Shown here: positions 15,362 through 25,496 of the stretch, piece after piece | How positions within the stretch are numbered: position 1 is the stretch's first letter | Layout: the number at the start of each line of letters is the position of its first letter | Source: Clostridiales bacterium | GTDB lineage: Bacteria > Bacillota > Clostridia > DUOD01 | Direction of reading: 5' to 3' | Assembly (NCBI GenBank): GCA_012838995.1 | Contig: DUOD01000013.1 | Span: 92,561 to 147,550, forward strand | Length of the DNA stretch: 54,990 nt | The notes under the pieces: model-generated | What the model saw: the letters and a program-made list of their open reading frames with translations, nothing else | Told to the model about the DNA's origin: nothing | The model's database searches: none | Made by a program: the position numbers and the translations under genes

Positions 15362-16435
15362 TTATCCGTTACCTCCTGTTATGGCCTTTAAAGATCTTAA
15401 CAAGGCATTATTTTGGACCGGGGTGCCGATTGATACCCTGATACAATTGCTCAATGCACCTTTGGAACCGAAGTTCCTGACCAGTATACCGTCCTCCAGC
15501 AATTTTTCATAAACTTCTTGTCCATTATCGCATTTTACCAGAATAAAATTCGCCGAGGAAGGATAAGGTTTTATGCCCGCCATCTCCTTAAGGGCGTTAT
15601 ATACTCTGCGCCTTTCGGCCACAATGGTATTTATTCTTTTTCTTATTATGTCCCGGTGTTTCAGTATGGCCATCGCCGCCTGTTGGGAAAAGGTACTTAA
15701 ATTATATGGCGGCTTTACCTTATAAAGCTGGCGGGTTAGATCTTGGCAGGCTACCGAATAACCAACCCTCAGCCCCGCAAGCCCAAAGGCCTTTGACAGG
15801 GTCCTGAGCACTATCAGGTTGTCATACCGGTTTATATTATCAACCAGTGTCGTGCCATGGAACTCATAATATGCCTCATCCACCACCAAAGCAGTGTCGG
15901 GAAAGGCCTTTGCTATCGACAATACCCGGTCTTTGGTCAGTACACACCCCGTCGGGTTATTGGGTATACAGATAAAGGCTACCCTGGGCTTGTGTTTATC
16001 CAATGCCTCCATATATTTATCCAAATCGTATTGGAATTCATCGTCCAAGGACACCTCCACCGGTTTTGCCCCTGCAATTACGGTAGATATTTTATACATG
16101 CCAAAGGAAGGGGTCGGACATACCACCCGGTCACCGCTACCGGTAATACTGCTTATTATTATCTTTATTAGCTGATCCGAACCGTTGCCCACCAGGATAT
16201 TTTCATCTTCAACACCGAGATACTCGGCTATAACCCCCCTGAGCCTGGTACTGTCAGAGTCGGGATATAGGTTATAGTCCCATTCACCCTGCAGAGCGGC
16301 CAATATCTCTTGCTTTACGGCATCGGGAACATCGTAGGGACTTTCGTTGGCATCCAATTTTACCCGACAGGCTACTTGGTTGGCATTATAAGGTACAAAA
16401 TCCCTCAAATCTTCCCTGATAAACCTATTCATCAT
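15362..16435 (-). CDS. hisC: Histidinol-phosphate aminotransferase
   Basis: 357-residue fold-type I PLP aminotransferase converting imidazole acetol phosphate and glutamate to histidinol phosphate. Substrate-binding LDANESPYDVP at about 28-38, the PLP-binding segment VDEAYYEF near 177-184 and the Schiff-base lysine in LRTLSKAFGLAGLRVGY are present. Two adjacent ATG codons could start; both overlap the end of hisD by about ten bases, implying translational coupling. Confidence 0.96.
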   Translation of the reverse strand: MMNRFIREDLRDFVPYNANQVACRVKLDANESPYDVPDAVKQEILAALQGEWDYNLYPDSDSTRLRGVIAEYLGVEDENILVGNGSDQLIKIIISSITGSGDRVVCPTPSFGMYKISTVIAGAKPVEVSLDDEFQYDLDKYMEALDKHKPRVAFICIPNNPTGCVLTKDRVLSIAKAFPDTALVVDEAYYEFHGTTLVDNINRYDNLIVLRTLSKAFGLAGLRVGYSVACQDLTRQLYKVKPPYNLSTFSQQAAMAILKHRDIIRKRINTIVAERRRVYNALKEMAGIKPYPSSANFILVKCDNGQEVYEKLLEDGILVRNFGSKGALSNCIRVSIGTPVQNNALLRSLKAITGGNG

Positions 16436-17726
16436 CGTCCAACCTCACTTTTACCGAAGCGGCATGGGCCGTAAGCCCCTCCGACTTAGCAAAGGCTATT
16501 ATCTTGGGCCCCACCTTCTTGAGAGCACCCTTGTTGTAATAAATGATGCTGCTTTTTTTGATGAAATCATCAACGCTTAAGGGTGAAAAGAACCTGGCCG
16601 TACCACCGGTGGGTAGCACGTGATTGGGTCCGGCAAAATAATCCCCCAAAGGCTCGGGTGAATATCCGCCTAGGAATATGGCCCCGGCATTTTTTATCTT
16701 GCCCAGCATTTCCATGGGCCTATCCACCATAATTTCCAGGTGCTCAGGGGCAATAATATTGGCTATTTCTACAGCTTCTGCCATATCCCTTACCACAATT
16801 ATAGCGCCGTACTCTTTTAAGGACTCTTTTATCACGGTTTTGGTACTTAAAACCTCTGACTGGCTTATCAGCTGCTCCTTGACCTTTTCCGCCACTTGGT
16901 AGCTGTTGGTAACAAGTATGGCCGAAGCCATAGGATCGTGTTCGGCCTGGGACAGCAAATCGGCAGCAATGTATTTCGGGTTTGCACTTTCATCGGCCAG
17001 CACCAGCACCTCGCTGGGCCCGGCGATCATGTCGATGTCCACATAACCGAACACCCTTCTCTTGGCAGAGGCCACGTATATATTCCCCGGGCCTACTATC
17101 TTATCAACCTTTTTTATGGTCTGTGTGCCGAAGGCCAGGGCGGCTATTGCCTGAGCACCGCCTATCTTGTATATCTCGGTCACTCCCGCTTCATTGGCGG
17201 CCACCAGTGCATTGCTGTATACCTCACCCTCCTGGGAAGGCGGTGATACCATAACAATATCCTTAACGCCCGCCACCTTGGCAGGAATTACGTTCATAAG
17301 CACCGATGACGGATAAGCAGCCCTGCCACCGGGTACGTATACCCCCACCCTTTCCATGGGACGGTACAGCTGGCCCAGAAAGGTACCGTTATCTTTGGTA
17401 TCTATCCAGGATTTTTCCAGCTGCTTTTCATGGTATTGTTTAATGTTTAAGGCAGCTTCCTTCATAACTTCTATCAGATAATCATCCACCCTGTCGTATG
17501 CCCTTTCTATCTCATCTCGGGTAACCTTAATGTTGCCCGCGTTAAGCTCCACCCCGTCAAATTCCAGAGTATATTGAAAGAGGGCCTCATCTCCCAATTG
17601 TTTAACATTTTCTAAAATTTCTTCTACCTTGGCCCCGATATCTTCACTTTCCAGCCGTGAACGGTTTTGGATCTTTTCCAATAGGACATCTTTGCCTTGG
17701 GCATAACAATCAATAATCTCTATCAT
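16425..17726 (-). CDS. hisD: Histidinol dehydrogenase
   Basis: 433-residue zinc enzyme carrying out the last two oxidations from histidinol to histidine with NAD. Visible signatures: [15 protein letters not shown] near 130-144, the NAD-binding [12 protein letters not shown], and [15 protein letters not shown] followed by [11 protein letters not shown] with the catalytic and zinc-binding His/Asp/Gln residues; [12 protein letters not shown] near the C-terminus. It overlaps both hisG (17 bases) and hisC (11 bases), so the genes are tightly coupled. Confidence 0.97.
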   Translation of the reverse strand: MIEIIDCYAQGKDVLLEKIQNRSRLESEDIGAKVEEILENVKQLGDEALFQYTLEFDGVELNAGNIKVTRDEIERAYDRVDDYLIEVMKEAALNIKQYHEKQLEKSWIDTKDNGTFLGQLYRPMERVGVYVPGGRAAYPSSVLMNVIPAKVAGVKDIVMVSPPSQEGEVYSNALVAANEAGVTEIYKIGGAQAIAALAFGTQTIKKVDKIVGPGNIYVASAKRRVFGYVDIDMIAGPSEVLVLADESANPKYIAADLLSQAEHDPMASAILVTNSYQVAEKVKEQLISQSEVLSTKTVIKESLKEYGAIIVVRDMAEAVEIANIIAPEHLEIMVDRPMEMLGKIKNAGAIFLGGYSPEPLGDYFAGPNHVLPTGGTARFFSPLSVDDFIKKSSIIYYNKGALKKVGPKIIAFAKSEGLTAHAASVKVRLDDDE

Positions 17727-18366
17727 TGCCTTCCTCCTTCAAAACACCGTCTATTCGTGTAATCAAGTTATTTATCTTTGAGCTTTCCATCTTCAGGCTT
17801 ACACGATTGACCACCAAACGGGCGCTTATATCACAAATTTCTTCCAATACCACCAATCCATTTTCCCTGAGGGTATTGCCGGTTTCCACTATATCCACTA
17901 TGACATCGGAAAGCCCCACTATGGGACCCAGTTCCACCGAACCGTTTAGCTTTATTACTTCAATGGTCTCCCCCTTGGCCCTGAAATAGTTCATGGCAAT
18001 ATTGGGATACTTTGTGGCCACTCGTTTATTGGCCAATGTTATGGGCCTGGTTCTATGCCGGGGAAAACCTGCTACCACCATCCGGCACCGACCAAAACCC
18101 AAATCCAGCATTTCGTACAATGGCTTGGACTCCTCCAAAAGGGTATCCTTTCCCACAATACCTAAATCCGCCGCCCCATACTCTACGTATGTGGGCACGT
18201 CGCTGGGCTTAACCAATATAAACTTAAGACCTTGATCCTCATCCACCAGCACCAGCTTTCTTGTGGGCTTTTTTAATGCTTTACAGTCTATTCCCGCCCT
18301 TTCGAATAATTCAACCGTCCTTTCGGCCAGTCGGCCCTTTGCCAAGGCGATGGTCAAATAACTCAT
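17710..18366 (-). CDS. hisG: ATP phosphoribosyltransferase catalytic subunit (short form)
   Basis: 218-residue short-form HisG, which joins ATP and PRPP in the first committed histidine step. It lacks the C-terminal regulatory domain and therefore needs HisZ, encoded directly upstream. [19 protein letters not shown] at the N-terminus and [15 protein letters not shown] near 160-174 (the PRPP-binding loop) are diagnostic. Its ATG overlaps the hisZ stop as ATGA. Confidence 0.97.
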   Translation of the reverse strand: MSYLTIALAKGRLAERTVELFERAGIDCKALKKPTRKLVLVDEDQGLKFILVKPSDVPTYVEYGAADLGIVGKDTLLEESKPLYEMLDLGFGRCRMVVAGFPRHRTRPITLANKRVATKYPNIAMNYFRAKGETIEVIKLNGSVELGPIVGLSDVIVDIVETGNTLRENGLVVLEEICDISARLVVNRVSLKMESSKINNLITRIDGVLKEEGNDRDY

Positions 18367-19643
18367 CCTTCATTCCCCCAATACTGTTTATCCAATTCCC
18401 ATAGCCATTTACCTATATCTTCAATCATGCACCCACCGTCTTGGGAATCCAATGTCTTAATCTTCAGATCTTGACCTATCTCTATAATCGTATCCGTCCC
18501 TCCGCGCTGCTTTAAAATTTCCTGCGCCGGTCTGCCTTCCAGGTCGACCTCCACCCTATATCCCATATCCCTGAGACGATCGGCTATCTTTACGGCAACG
18601 GCGTATCTTTCTCTGTGATAGGTCACTAAAAAATCCACCGCCGGTTTTTTTACAAGCATGTCCTGCTTTCCAAGGGCTACCAAAATACGTTTGATGCCCA
18701 CTGCAAAGCCGGTTGCCGGCATATCTTGACCGAAATTTCCCATTAATGCGTCATACCGTCCTCCACCCAGCAGCGTAAACCCCAACTCCCTGGTAAAACC
18801 CTTAAAGACGGTCCCGGTGTAGTATTGCAGACTGCTGACCATACCCAGGTCTATGGAAATATATTGCTCCAGACCACTGTCCCTCAACAGACAGTATATA
18901 TCCTTAAGATTGTCTAGGGCCTCCAGGGCTTTTTCGTTATTGGTAAGTTTGGCCGCCTCGTCTATTACTTCTATTCCACCGTACAGTTTGGGTAGCATAA
19001 AAACCGTTTCTCTAACCTTGTCGGGCAGTTCAAGGTTGTTTAAAAAACCTTCCAGGGCAACCATGTTCTTTTCTTCCACCAGTGCCCTAAACTTTTCTAC
19101 CTGCCCATCCGTCAAATTTATGCCGTCTATTATTGATTTAAAGAATTCCACCTGACCCAGCTCTACTTGGAAATTTTTAAGGCCCACCCTTTCAAGGACG
19201 GTAATGGCCAGCGAGACCACCTCCGCATCAGCTTGGGAACTTCGGCTGCCCAGCAGCTCCACACCGGCCTGGGTAAACTCCCGCTGGCGCGCGAACTGGG
19301 GCTCATCATATCTGAAAACGTTGGAAATATAGGACAACCTCAAAGGCAGGGGATTTGACTGCAGCTTGGTGGCAGCCATCCGGGCAATGGGCGTGGTCAT
19401 GTCCGGTCTTAGTACCATGATCCTGCCCCGCCTATCAAAAAACTTGAACATGCTTTCATCGTCTATTATGACATCATCGCCGGAAAAGACATCGTAGTAT
19501 TCGAAGGTAGGTGTATTTATTTCATCGTAACCATAGCTATCGAATATTTTTCTTATTTTATCTTCTATCAACAGCTTGTTGTACTGTTCATCCACCAGAT
19601 AATCCTGCACGCCTTCAGGAATTTGCAGTCTATACTTTTTCAT
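18363..19643 (-). CDS. hisZ: ATP phosphoribosyltransferase regulatory subunit HisZ
   Basis: 426-residue paralogue of histidyl-tRNA synthetase that binds HisG and gives histidine feedback control, without charging tRNA. The class II core is visible: IPEGVQDYL at the start, motif 2 region [21 protein letters not shown], and [22 protein letters not shown] where true HisRS has its histidine-A motif. The start at 19643 has GGGGAGG six bases upstream; a longer frame to 19676 does not. First gene of the his operon, behind a consensus promoter. Confidence 0.93.
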   Translation of the reverse strand: MKKYRLQIPEGVQDYLVDEQYNKLLIEDKIRKIFDSYGYDEINTPTFEYYDVFSGDDVIIDDESMFKFFDRRGRIMVLRPDMTTPIARMAATKLQSNPLPLRLSYISNVFRYDEPQFARQREFTQAGVELLGSRSSQADAEVVSLAITVLERVGLKNFQVELGQVEFFKSIIDGINLTDGQVEKFRALVEEKNMVALEGFLNNLELPDKVRETVFMLPKLYGGIEVIDEAAKLTNNEKALEALDNLKDIYCLLRDSGLEQYISIDLGMVSSLQYYTGTVFKGFTRELGFTLLGGGRYDALMGNFGQDMPATGFAVGIKRILVALGKQDMLVKKPAVDFLVTYHRERYAVAVKIADRLRDMGYRVEVDLEGRPAQEILKQRGGTDTIIEIGQDLKIKTLDSQDGGCMIEDIGKWLWELDKQYWGNEG

Positions 19644-19714
19644 TAGCAGCCTCCCCTCAACCCTATGCTTTATCACGCTAAAGTTGTAACGTGGTAGTGA
19701 AATGAACTAACTCA

Positions 19715-19743
19715 ATTATATTATCTCGGTGGTGTTATGTCAA
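19715..19743 (-). promoter_or_regulatory. Consensus promoter of the his operon
   Basis: TTGACA at 19738-19743 and TATAAT at 19715-19720 on the minus strand with 17-base spacing. The -35 abuts the end of the preceding terminator. The leader to hisZ is about 65 bases; I see no T-box or attenuator in it. Confidence 0.9.
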
Positions 19744-19744
19744 T

Positions 19745-19780
19745 AAAAAAAGCAATAAAATTGCTTTTATTGCTTTTTTT
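19745..19780 (-). terminator. Terminator of the M18 aminopeptidase gene
   Basis: Hairpin of AAAAAAAGCAATAAAA with its complement around a four-base loop, ten bases past the aminopeptidase stop and ending in a T-run on the minus strand. It isolates this gene from the his promoter directly behind it. Confidence 0.85.
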
Positions 19781-19790
19781 ATTTTTGTTT

Positions 19791-21215
19791 TTAATTTATG
19801 AAAAACGCTTTATAGGCCTTGTAGGTGGCGTATACATCTCCCTTGCTGGATATCTCCAAGGGGGCGTGCATGCAAAGAAGGGGTACACCGCAATCCACCA
19901 CGTCCATGCCCTCATTGGCCAAAAACTGTGCAATGGTACCCCCGCCGCCGTGGTCTACTTTGCCCAGTTCGGCCACCTGCCATGGAATACCGTTTTTGTT
20001 AAGTAGGCGCCTTATATAGGCCATGAACTCGCCATGGGCATCACTGGCCCCGCTTTTACCCCTGGATCCCGTGTACTTATTCAGCGCCACGCCCATACCC
20101 AGGTAGGCGGAATTCAATTTATCGCTAACATCGGTATAGTCAGGGTCAATGGCATTGGTTACATCGGCCGACAGGGCCTTTCCATTGGTTAGACATTTGT
20201 TAAGCTTCAACTGGTCAAAACCTTCCTGGGTAGCGTCCATCAACTGGGCAAGGAAATTTTTTAGCATCCTGGACTGGGCCCCTGTATTACCCATGCTGCC
20301 CACCTCTTCTTTGTCCATGAATACGGCCACCGACGTAAATTGGGGTTTTTCTACCTCCAAAACGGCCTTAAGAGAGGTAAAGGCACACACCCTATCGTCC
20401 TGGCCATAGGCAGCTATCATTGATCTATCCACCCCCACGTCCCTTGCCTTATAGGCAGGAACTATTTCTATCTCTGCGCTCAGAAAGTCCTCTTCCTTCA
20501 ATCCGTAACGCTCATAAAAATAATTAAGCACCGTTAGTTTTACCCTGTCCTTTACCTTTTCGTCATGGCAGTAGGGTATATGGGCGGCAATAATATTGAG
20601 GTTTTCGCCGGTTATCACATCGGCAGCCTTTTTCTTCATCTGTTCCTGGGCAAGATGGGGCAATAAATCGCTGATGAAAAATATGGGCTGGTCGTCCTCC
20701 TCGCCAATGGACAGTTCTATCTTCTCACCGTTTTCCTTTATTATTACCCCGTGAAGGGCCAGGGGTATCGACGTCCATTGATATTTTTTTATGCCGCCGT
20801 AGTAATGGGTTTTAAACAGGCCTAAGCCTTCTGATTCATAAAGAGGGTTGGGCTTCAAATCCAGCCTGGGGCTGTCTATATGGGACCCTATCAGGCGGAA
20901 TCCTTGCTCCAAAGATTTATGACCTATTACGGCCAGGGCAACCGCCTTGCCTCTGTGACTTAAATATACCCTGTCTCCGGGTGAGATGCTCTTTTTTGTG
21001 TCGTTGATGTCGATAAATCCATTATCCTTTGCCATTTCCACTATCTTGTCGTGGCATTCCCGTTCAGTCTTGGAACTGTCCAGGAAGTCCTTGTATTCCT
21101 GGGCAAAGACCATAACATCCTCAACGCTCCATTTGACATCATCGCTCCATACGCTCTTTTTCTTGTAGGTTAAACTTTCCTGTAGTTCTAAAGCCTTGTC
21201 CTGTTCCTTGTTCAT
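19791..21215 (-). CDS. M18-family aminopeptidase
   Basis: 474-residue dinuclear zinc aminopeptidase of the M18 (aspartyl aminopeptidase-like) family. Metal and catalytic segments are visible in order: GSHIDSPRLDLKPNPLYE at about 109-126, YGQDDRVCAFTSL near 275, FMDKEEVGSMGNTGAQS near 302-318 with the Glu-Glu pair, and GASDAHGEFM / VDHGGGGTIAQFLAN towards the end. The sequence is closest in layout to the bacterial M18 subgroup. It is monocistronic: own terminator, and divergent from hisJ. Preference for acidic N-terminal residues is a family property, not shown here. Confidence 0.93.
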   Translation of the reverse strand: MNKEQDKALELQESLTYKKKSVWSDDVKWSVEDVMVFAQEYKDFLDSSKTERECHDKIVEMAKDNGFIDINDTKKSISPGDRVYLSHRGKAVALAVIGHKSLEQGFRLIGSHIDSPRLDLKPNPLYESEGLGLFKTHYYGGIKKYQWTSIPLALHGVIIKENGEKIELSIGEEDDQPIFFISDLLPHLAQEQMKKKAADVITGENLNIIAAHIPYCHDEKVKDRVKLTVLNYFYERYGLKEEDFLSAEIEIVPAYKARDVGVDRSMIAAYGQDDRVCAFTSLKAVLEVEKPQFTSVAVFMDKEEVGSMGNTGAQSRMLKNFLAQLMDATQEGFDQLKLNKCLTNGKALSADVTNAIDPDYTDVSDKLNSAYLGMGVALNKYTGSRGKSGASDAHGEFMAYIRRLLNKNGIPWQVAELGKVDHGGGGTIAQFLANEGMDVVDCGVPLLCMHAPLEISSKGDVYATYKAYKAFFIN

Positions 21216-21331
21216 TAACCAAACCTCCGTATTTATTTATTAGTTATAATATGTATATAACATTGACTTTTTATATCCACACATATAAAATACCATATGA
21301 CGCTGCAACATTAAATACCCGGAGGCAAAAA

Positions 21332-22123
21332 ATGATAGATTACCACATACACTCCAATTTTTCTTCCGACAGCACCATGGACATGGACAGTGCTTGCAAA
21401 AGGGCCATTGCTTTAGGCCTAACCGAGATAGCCTTTACCGATCATATCGATATTGACTACCCGGATCCCATATACACATTCCAACTTAATATACCCGAAT
21501 ACCTGGAGGCCATCGAAAGGGCCCAGCATTTAAATAGGGATATAAAGATAAGAAAGGGTATAGAGGTTGGCATCCAGCCCCATGTATTGGACGACACCCT
21601 TGACCTGATAAAGGATTATACCTTTGACTTTGTAATAGCGTCGGTCCACGGCGTTAACGGAGAGGACCTGTTCAACGGCGAATATTTTAGGTCGAGGACT
21701 ACAGACCGGGCCTACGAGGACTTTTTCCGAGAGCTGCTGGCCATGGTGGAAAAGTTTTCGGTCTTTAACGTAATCGGGCATCTGGATTCGGTGGCCCTTT
21801 ACAACCCCCAACCCTTAGTCTATAACCATTGCTGCGATGAATTGCTGGATAGGCTGCTTATGCTCCTGATATCCCGGGGCAAGGGCCTGGAGATCAATAC
21901 TTCGGGATACCGAAGGCAACCTAAGGGTCCCATACCCTCCCTGGATATAATAAAAAGGTATCACCGGCTGGGCGGGGAGATAATCACCATGGGCTCCGAC
22001 GCCCATCGTTTGCAGCATATTGGGTTCAAATTTGAACCCATCTTTGAAAAATTGAAGGAAATGGGCATTAAGTATATAACCACCTTTGAAGAAATGAAAC
22101 CTAAACAGGTTCCCATACCCTAA
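21332..22123 (+). CDS. hisJ: Histidinol-phosphatase, PHP family (HisJ/HisK)
   Basis: 263-residue PHP-type metallophosphatase, the penultimate histidine step missing from the his operon proper. PHP metal-binding motifs are in order: DYHIHSNFSSD (about 3-13), ITFTDHIDID-like AFTDHIDID (about 35-43), ASVHGVNG, NVIGHLDSV and ITMGSDAHRLQHIG. The start at 21332 has CGGAGGC seven bases upstream; a longer frame from 21251 lacks a site. It is the only clear plus-strand gene in the window and is separated from the his operon by the aminopeptidase gene. A weak TTGACT/TATAAA pair with 15-base spacing lies at 21263-21289. Confidence 0.9.
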   Translation: MIDYHIHSNFSSDSTMDMDSACKRAIALGLTEIAFTDHIDIDYPDPIYTFQLNIPEYLEAIERAQHLNRDIKIRKGIEVGIQPHVLDDTLDLIKDYTFDFVIASVHGVNGEDLFNGEYFRSRTTDRAYEDFFRELLAMVEKFSVFNVIGHLDSVALYNPQPLVYNHCCDELLDRLLMLLISRGKGLEINTSGYRRQPKGPIPSLDIIKRYHRLGGEIITMGSDAHRLQHIGFKFEPIFEKLKEMGIKYITTFEEMKPKQVPIP

Positions 22124-22470
22124 GGTTTATCCATATCCAAGAATATTGCAACATAAAGCCTACAGATATGGGTGCCACTTTTTTCATGATATAATTGACC
22201 AACCCCCGGTTATAATAACTGATGCAAGGGGTCCGTAATGGTCGAGCCAAGAGTATTATAGGGTGGAGGCTTTATAATATTCGGCCAAAGGTCGTTATTG
22301 GGTCATGTCCGGTTCAATACCGGCCGGCGGGCAGATTGTTGTATGTCCTGTATGGCTGTTGGTCAGCCCGACTGTTGTCCAATGGTCAAAAAGGATGTGC
22401 AATGATCGAGCTAAGGCTGTTAAGGGTTGCGAAGTTGCCTTAGGGTAGTCTGTTCGGTCAACGTGGGATG

Positions 22471-22494
22471 TGCTGCAGTCGGGAGATTGCAGTA
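22471..22494 (+). repeat. Hairpin repeat copy 1 (loop GTCGGGAGAT)
   Basis: Seven-base stem TGCTGCA / TGCAGTA around the ten-base loop GTCGGGAGAT. The second copy, 82 bases downstream, keeps the loop but has a different stem that still pairs, suggesting that structure has been preserved. Confidence 0.55.
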
Positions 22495-22550
22495 GGTTCC
22501 GTAGCTATCTTTAACGGCCGAGCGCAGGTAGATATGGGTTTTGTAATGCT

Positions 22551-22576
22551 TGTATGCAGTCGGAAGATTGTATATA
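22551..22576 (+). repeat. Hairpin repeat copy 2 (loop GTCGGAAGAT)
   Basis: Eight-base stem TGTATGCA / TGTATATA (with two G-T pairs) around GTCGGAAGAT. Compared with copy 1 the loop differs at one base while the stem differs at several positions with pairing retained. Confidence 0.55.
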
Positions 22577-22819
22577 GGTGTGTAAAGATTTATATCTGCC
22601 AAAGCGAAGATCATTACGGGCTTCTCCGCGCCATATTACGTACAAAAAATGCCGGTTTATCCGGCCCTTTATTTTGCTTAAGTTCAAAATCAGTGCTCTT
22701 ATATGAAAGTATAGTTAACAGTAAAAATTAGGCGTGCCACCGTTAAGACAAGACTAATGGCGGGACAGTCTTTTATCCTACCGCGTAAAAGGTTAAATTG
22801 AATAAACCGAGACCGGAAT

Positions 22820-25471
22820 TTAATTGATAAGGGGAGCTTCCATATAAGTCTGCTTTTTCAAAGTTTGTTCCATAGCCTTTGAATACTCTTTTATGATATC
22901 CAGTATAACATCCAATTTTTCATAAAATATTATTATCATATCCCCCGGCTGGGCATTGTACATGGCATGCTTTAAAGCTTCTTCTTCCCTTAATATAATC
23001 TTAACCGCTTTCCTGGACTTGCCGGAGGATATTACCCCCATTTCCAATAGCCGGCTGACCTCGCCCACCTTCCTGCCCCTGGTGTCCGAATCTTCCTTAA
23101 TTATTATCTCATCCAGCATTTGCCCGCATATTTTACCGATGTCCATTATGGACTCATTGTCCCTATCACCGGGCACGCCGATTATACCCACAAGTCGGGT
23201 AGCTCCCATCTTTTTTGCTCCTTCTAACACCGCCTTGTACCCGGCCTTGTTATGGCCGTAATCTACCACTACCCTGAAATTACCCACGTTAAATATATTA
23301 AACCTGCCGGGGTTTTGCAGTTCGTCGGTGTAAAAGGTCTTCAAGCCCTTGAATATTATATCCACCGGTATATTCAGGGCACAACACGCCGCCACCGCGG
23401 CCAAAGAATTTTCAATATTGTATTTTAGTCTTCCGCCCAGGGTGGCCGGTATCTGGTTTACTTCTATCACCTTTGTTGTGGTCTCCCCGTTTATAACCGT
23501 GATAAAGTTTTCCTTTAGAACCACACCGGTATTCCCTTGGGAAACATGTTTTTGCACGATAATGTTGTTACAGCATCGGGAGAAGTAAATTATGCTGCCC
23601 CGAGCCCGGGATGAGACGGACACCACTATGGGATCGTCGGCGTTAAGCACACTGTATCCGTCGTCCTTCACGGCCTCCACCACCAGGGATTTTACAAAGG
23701 CCATATCCTCCAGGGTATAAATACCGTCCACGCCCAGATGATCTTCCGAGATATTGGTTATTATTCCCACATTGGCCAGGTCATATCCCAACCCCGATCT
23801 TATAATACCACCCCTGGCAGTCTCCAATACGGCCGCTTCCACGCTCTTGTCCTGGAGCACTATCTGTGCGCTTTCAAAGCCGGTAGTGTCGCCTTTTAAT
23901 ATACATTTATCGTTAATGAAAATACCTCCGGTGGAGGTCATGCCCACAGTCAGTCCCATACCCCGTATTATGTGGCTAATCATCCTGGCGGTGGTTGTTT
24001 TGCCGTTGGTCCCGGTTACCGATACGATAGGGATGGTATAGTTCTTGTGGAGAGGATACAGCATATCCACTATGGCCTTACCCACGTTTCTGCCCCTGCC
24101 CTGGGAAGGGTAGTGATGCATCCTGATACCGGGAGCGGCATTGACTTCCAAAACCGCACCCCCCGTCTCCAACATGGGTAATGCAATGTCGGGGATTGAC
24201 ACATCAATGCCTGCTACGTCCAGCCCTATAGCCCTCGCCGCCCTGAGGGCTATGTCGATATTATAGGGATGAATTTTATCGGTAACATCTATGGCAATAC
24301 CGCCGGTGCTGAGGTTGGCATTGGGTTTAAGATATACAATACGGCCTTTGGCCGGAACGCTGCCTGTATCCAGGCCCTGTTTTTTAAGCAGGTAATGACT
24401 TATTTCGTCTATCTTGATTTTTGTCAGGGGTTTTTCATGGTCGTCTCCCCTATCATCCCTTTGGTTCACCCTCCGCACCAGTTGCTCAACCGTACTGTGT
24501 CCGTCCCCTACCACATGGGCGGGTATCCTTTGGGCCACCGCCACCACCCTGTCCTGGACTACCAGTATCCTGTAATCATTACCCGGGATATATTTCTCCA
24601 CGATGACGTTTTTATCTATCCTCTTGGCCAGTTTAAAAGCTAACTTAACCTCGTCGCTGCTGTTGATGTTCAGGGATACGCCCTTGCCCTGGTTGCCCTT
24701 CTCGGGTTTTATGACTACCGGATATCCTATATCATCGCATATTTCCAAGGCCTCCCTTAGTGAAGTACATACCCCGCCCCTTGGCACGGGTATGCCCACC
24801 GATTCCAATACTTCCTTGGTTATGGTCTTGTTACAGGCAATATCCACCGATATACAGCCGGTATTCTCGGATATGGTAGCCTCCAGCCGTTTTTTATACT
24901 TACCGTAACCCAATTGTACGAAATTACTCTTGCCTATCCTATTTACCGGTATACCCCTCTCCTTTGCCGCCTGGATTATTGCCTTGGTACTCGGCCCGAA
25001 ATCGTTCTCACGGCCGATTTTCTTCAATTTATTGAGCCTGCCCTTTATTTTGGGCACCCTGCCACGGGCCAGGGCATCAACTATCTCCACCGCCAGTCTC
25101 CCGGCGCCGATGCCCACCCGTTCTATTTCATAAGCATAAATTATAGAATAAACATCCCTTGTTTCCGTTTCCCTTGCCCGGCCAAAGGCAACGTCATAGC
25201 CCAGGATGTTTTGTATCTCCAGGGCAACATGTTCTATAACATGGGCCAGATATGTACCTTCTTCCAACCTTTGTACAAACCCGAGGGGGATGTCCTTGGA
25301 ACAATGATGCTCCTTAAGCCCTGGCAACAGCTTAATTATGTTTTTATTAAAGGACTTCAGCCTACTTGTGGGAGTCTCCCCGTATGGACTAATATCCACA
25401 ACCATCTTGATTACCGGGTTATGGCTGTATATATTTCTTCCCCGCAAACTGTTTATGCTGATAATCTGCAT
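22820..25471 (-). CDS. cphA: Cyanophycin synthetase
   Basis: 883 residues, the usual length. CphA alternately adds Asp and Arg to build multi-L-arginyl-poly-L-aspartate, a nitrogen and carbon store. N-terminal domain about 1-160; ATP-grasp domain about 200-475 with glycine loop KPEKGNQGKGV at 255-265 and VLEVNAAPGIRMH at 440-452 (Asp addition); Mur-ligase-like domain about 480-870 with P-loop VTGTNGKTTTARM at about 485-497 and YGHNKAGY further on (Arg addition). GGAGG precedes the ATG by six bases. It directly follows cphB, 25 bases downstream, forming an operon. Confidence 0.96.
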   Translation of the reverse strand: MQIISINSLRGRNIYSHNPVIKMVVDISPYGETPTSRLKSFNKNIIKLLPGLKEHHCSKDIPLGFVQRLEEGTYLAHVIEHVALEIQNILGYDVAFGRARETETRDVYSIIYAYEIERVGIGAGRLAVEIVDALARGRVPKIKGRLNKLKKIGRENDFGPSTKAIIQAAKERGIPVNRIGKSNFVQLGYGKYKKRLEATISENTGCISVDIACNKTITKEVLESVGIPVPRGGVCTSLREALEICDDIGYPVVIKPEKGNQGKGVSLNINSSDEVKLAFKLAKRIDKNVIVEKYIPGNDYRILVVQDRVVAVAQRIPAHVVGDGHSTVEQLVRRVNQRDDRGDDHEKPLTKIKIDEISHYLLKKQGLDTGSVPAKGRIVYLKPNANLSTGGIAIDVTDKIHPYNIDIALRAARAIGLDVAGIDVSIPDIALPMLETGGAVLEVNAAPGIRMHHYPSQGRGRNVGKAIVDMLYPLHKNYTIPIVSVTGTNGKTTTARMISHIIRGMGLTVGMTSTGGIFINDKCILKGDTTGFESAQIVLQDKSVEAAVLETARGGIIRSGLGYDLANVGIITNISEDHLGVDGIYTLEDMAFVKSLVVEAVKDDGYSVLNADDPIVVSVSSRARGSIIYFSRCCNNIIVQKHVSQGNTGVVLKENFITVINGETTTKVIEVNQIPATLGGRLKYNIENSLAAVAACCALNIPVDIIFKGLKTFYTDELQNPGRFNIFNVGNFRVVVDYGHNKAGYKAVLEGAKKMGATRLVGIIGVPGDRDNESIMDIGKICGQMLDEIIIKEDSDTRGRKVGEVSRLLEMGVISSGKSRKAVKIILREEEALKHAMYNAQPGDMIIIFYEKLDVILDIIKEYSKAMEQTLKKQTYMEAPLIN

Positions 25472-25496
25472 GCCTATCCTCCAAACTGCAGCTTAT

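Larger units (their letters stand above)
22124..22819. other. 700-base gene-free region with diverged repeats and hairpins
   Basis: No supportable gene. The stretch 22190-22670 is unusually G/T-rich on the plus strand compared with other gaps. It contains several hairpins: GAGTATTATA/TATAATATTC at 22251-22282, CCGGT/ACCGG near 22310-22323, GGCTG/CAGCC near 22353-22367, and CTAAGGC/GCCTTAG near 22410-22443. Two further hairpins share one loop (separate entries). Three diverged copies of a motif like AATGRTCGAGCYAAG start near 22235, 22400 and 22512. A GCCGG/CCGGC hairpin with a T-rich tail at about 22649-22674 could end a plus-strand transcript. Consistent with a structured RNA or decayed repeat array; no known RNA class recognised. 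Confidence 0.5.

Noticed and set aside
19644-19714. T-box or His attenuator upstream of hisZ
   Set aside because: The leader is only about 65 bases, with no T-box motif, His-rich leader peptide or terminator.
22190-22674. OLE RNA, tmRNA, RNase P RNA or 6S RNA in the repeat-rich gap
   Set aside because: I see none of their conserved segments (for example no CCA-ended tRNA-like domain or RNase P core motifs), and the partner genes of OLE are absent.
22222-22731. Three short frames in the repeat-rich gap
   Set aside because: No ribosome sites, no family resemblance, and they cross the hairpins; better explained as non-coding.
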